A stretch of 7,111 nt of DNA from Anaerolineales bacterium (GTDB lineage: Bacteria > Chloroflexota > Anaerolineae > Anaerolineales > E44-bin32): assembly GCA_023144145.1 (NCBI GenBank), contig JAGLGG010000142.1, positions 1 to 7,111 on the forward strand. The letters run 5' to 3'. The translations under genes were made by a program, and so were the position numbers. How positions within the stretch are numbered: position 1 is the stretch's first letter; every line of letters begins with the position of its first letter. The notes under the pieces were generated by a model. That model had not been told where the DNA came from and ran no database searches. It saw nothing but the letters and a program-made list of their open reading frames with translations. Of this stretch, positions 5,773-7,111 are shown piece after piece.

Positions 5773-5781
5773 AAGGAGAAT

Positions 5782-6360
5782 CTACCCCTCCTCCAAATAC
5801 CTCAGCCCCTCACCCTTTACCCAACCCTTTGGAAAAGGCGCTTTCTCATTGGTTAACACAACCATCGCATTCCTCACTCGCGTTCGTATGGCAACGCTTC
5901 TATCATTCCGAAGAGGCGCAATGCGATCGACGATCCGCTCGCACTCCTGCGGGTACAGGCGCGCGTAAATGCACAGGCTCGAAATCGCCCAGCTCTTTGC
6001 AAAGACCTTCTCCTCATCAAGCATTCCATCAAGTGCCGATATCACCTCTTCGGCATGTTCCCCATATTTCGCCAGGTGACCGAAGATCATCGCAAGGTGC
6101 ATCTTGACCATTGCCACATGATCTTCCTGAACCATTTCTATGAGCAGGGGCAAATGAGGAACCAGCCACTCTGGTTCATGCCTGGCAATCTTCTCCAACG
6201 CATCTGCAGTGCGACCCCGGACCACATCATCTCCGTCCCTTAATCCCTCCAGCAGGTCCCCATGAATATCCGGATTCTTAAGCACAAATTCAGCGACTTC
6301 ATTCGACATACCATCTGACCGTAGGTCGCTCCCCGCCAACCATTCAAGGATTTGATTCAT
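5782..6360 (-). CDS. HEAT-repeat protein, 192 residues
   Basis: The protein is almost wholly alpha-helical, with about four HEAT-like helix pairs at roughly 33-65 (GDLLEGLRDGDDVVRGRTADALEKIA), 68-100, 105-137 and 141-172. The conserved aspartate/arginine turns are visible in the first pair. A short non-repeat tail contains PFPKGWVKG (175-183). HEAT solenoids bind proteins or nucleic acids and usually act as scaffolds; no catalytic residues can be named. There is no signal peptide or membrane helix, so it should be cytosolic. GAAGGG lies 6 nt before the ATG at 6360. The gene follows another HEAT-repeat gene by 33 nt on the same strand, so the two are likely co-transcribed and may act together or descend from a duplication. 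Confidence 0.85.
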   Translation of the reverse strand: MNQILEWLAGSDLRSDGMSNEVAEFVLKNPDIHGDLLEGLRDGDDVVRGRTADALEKIARHEPEWLVPHLPLLIEMVQEDHVAMVKMHLAMIFGHLAKYGEHAEEVISALDGMLDEEKVFAKSWAISSLCIYARLYPQECERIVDRIAPLRNDRSVAIRTRVRNAMVVLTNEKAPFPKGWVKGEGLRYLEEG

Positions 6361-6393
6361 CGCCGGCCCTTCTACGCAGCTTTGATCCTCGTT

Positions 6394-7111
6394 TCAACTG
6401 TCACGCTTGCTCGATGAAGCCAATGCTTCTGCGGTCTTCATTGCCATCCCCAACTCTTTTAGGATGGAATAGGACTTCACCCGCACCCAAACTTTTCTCC
6501 CTTTTGCCAAAGGGTCTCGGCGCTCCAAGCCCATAATCCGCTTAGAGTATTTGAAACGCACGTTGGGGGCAGCAGGCAGATAATAAATCCGATCCGAGCG
6601 ATTGCTCTTAGAGAACCCTATCGCTTCAAGCTCGCGCAGGTACTCCTTCAAGCTTAGCTCACTGTCATCAGAGAATTTAGACTCAACACCCAATCGCTCG
6701 AGTGCCACCATAATGACGTCTGCGAGAACCCGGTCTTCATCGGCGCACATATGCTCCAGAAAGGCGGCTTGGATCGGAGGAATTGCGCGTTTATCTCCGA
6801 TGACGCCTAAAGCCCGGACGGTGAGGACGCGCACCCGCAGTTCCTCACTCCCTAAAACCTTTATCAAAGGCTCGACAGCCGGTTCCCCAAAATCCTCCAG
6901 TATTGTCGCGGCATAGCCTGATCCCGCTTTCTTCTCAAGCGCTTGGATGAGAGGGGCAATTGCAACGGGTCCAATTTTTCTCAACATTTCAGACGCAGCA
7001 AAACCATCCCGCTCAACTCGAAGCGCGTCCACAAGGGGTTGGATAGCACTCTCTCCTAGCTCTATCAATACATCCATTGCCTGCTGATACGTTTCAGCCT
7101 CCCGCATTGCC
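6394..7111 (-). CDS. HEAT-repeat protein with basic C-terminal domain, N-terminus probably outside the window
   Basis: The readable 237 residues from an ATG at 7107 start in the middle of a HEAT repeat, and the frame stays open to the window edge, so the true start is probably further right. Residues 5-145 are four to five HEAT units with the typical pattern A..PLI.AL, for example ESAIQPLVDAL (19-29), VAIAPLIQAL (48-57), EPAVEPLIKVLGS (75-87) and VRALGVIGDKRAIPPI (97-112), as in PBS-lyase-type HEAT proteins. From about 150 a different region begins. It is basic, with RIYYLPAAPNVRFKYSKR (173-190) and GRKVWVRVKSYSILKEL (203-219), and I do not recognise it. The charge suggests nucleic-acid or acidic-surface binding, which is inference only. 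The gene is the first of two HEAT genes on the same strand. Confidence 0.85.
   Translation of the reverse strand, partial: AMREAETYQQAMDVLIELGESAIQPLVDALRVERDGFAASEMLRKIGPVAIAPLIQALEKKAGSGYAATILEDFGEPAVEPLIKVLGSEELRVRVLTVRALGVIGDKRAIPPIQAAFLEHMCADEDRVLADVIMVALERLGVESKFSDDSELSLKEYLRELEAIGFSKSNRSDRIYYLPAAPNVRFKYSKRIMGLERRDPLAKGRKVWVRVKSYSILKELGMAMKTAEALASSSKRDS

Larger units (their letters stand above)
5331..5781. other. Palindrome-rich intergenic region (about 450 bp)
   Basis: This is the longest gap between confident genes. It contains the 45-bp REP-like element, four full and one half copy of the C5G5 palindrome, a CCCGGGG variant near 5506, a 7-bp-stem hairpin at 5653-5675 (GCTCAGC/GCTGAGC) and one possible 53-codon gene. 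No clear -10/-35 promoter for the downstream toroid gene was found. Confidence 0.6.

Overview
The window suggests an environmental bacterium. The best guess is a Chloroflexota (Anaerolineae-like) genome. That guess rests on the style of the proteins: a multi-PAS NarL-type sensor kinase with a six-helix membrane domain, a squalene-cyclase-fold toroid protein, HEAT-repeat proteins and short GC-rich palindromes between genes. No rRNA, tRNA or diagnostic marker gene is present, so the assignment is weak. Every gene I accept lies on the minus strand, so the biological reading order runs from the right end of the window to the left.

Right end (7111 to 5782): two consecutive HEAT-repeat genes 33 nt apart. 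The first is cut by the window edge and carries an unrecognised basic C-terminal domain. The second is a compact 192-residue protein made almost entirely of HEAT-like helical pairs.

Middle spacer (5781 to 5331): about 450 bp rich in palindromes. It holds four copies of GACCCCCGGGGGTTT in alternating orientation, a half copy that supplies the apparent ribosome binding site of the next gene, a separate 45-bp REP-like palindrome, and a possible 53-codon gene. This is the least explained part of the window.

Centre (5330 to 3862): a two-gene unit. A 327-residue alpha/alpha-toroid protein of the prenyltransferase/squalene-cyclase type, without the cyclase catalytic motif, is followed after 11 nt by a 157-residue nucleoside deaminase with an intact zinc site.

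Left centre (3861 to 2669): a 274-bp spacer holding a 14-bp inverted repeat, then a 172-residue protein that looks like an ImmA/IrrE metallopeptidase whose HExxH motif is lost. A terminator overlaps its stop codon, and a roughly 400-bp upstream region precedes the kinase.

Left end (2668 to 1): a membrane-bound sensor histidine kinase with six predicted membrane helices, five PAS domains and a HisKA_3 phospho-acceptor domain. It runs off the window before its ATPase domain; a NarL/LuxR-type response regulator would be expected next to it. There is no evidence that these genes form one system. The neighbourhood reads as signalling plus scaffold-type proteins, with a mobile-looking palindrome cluster in the middle.
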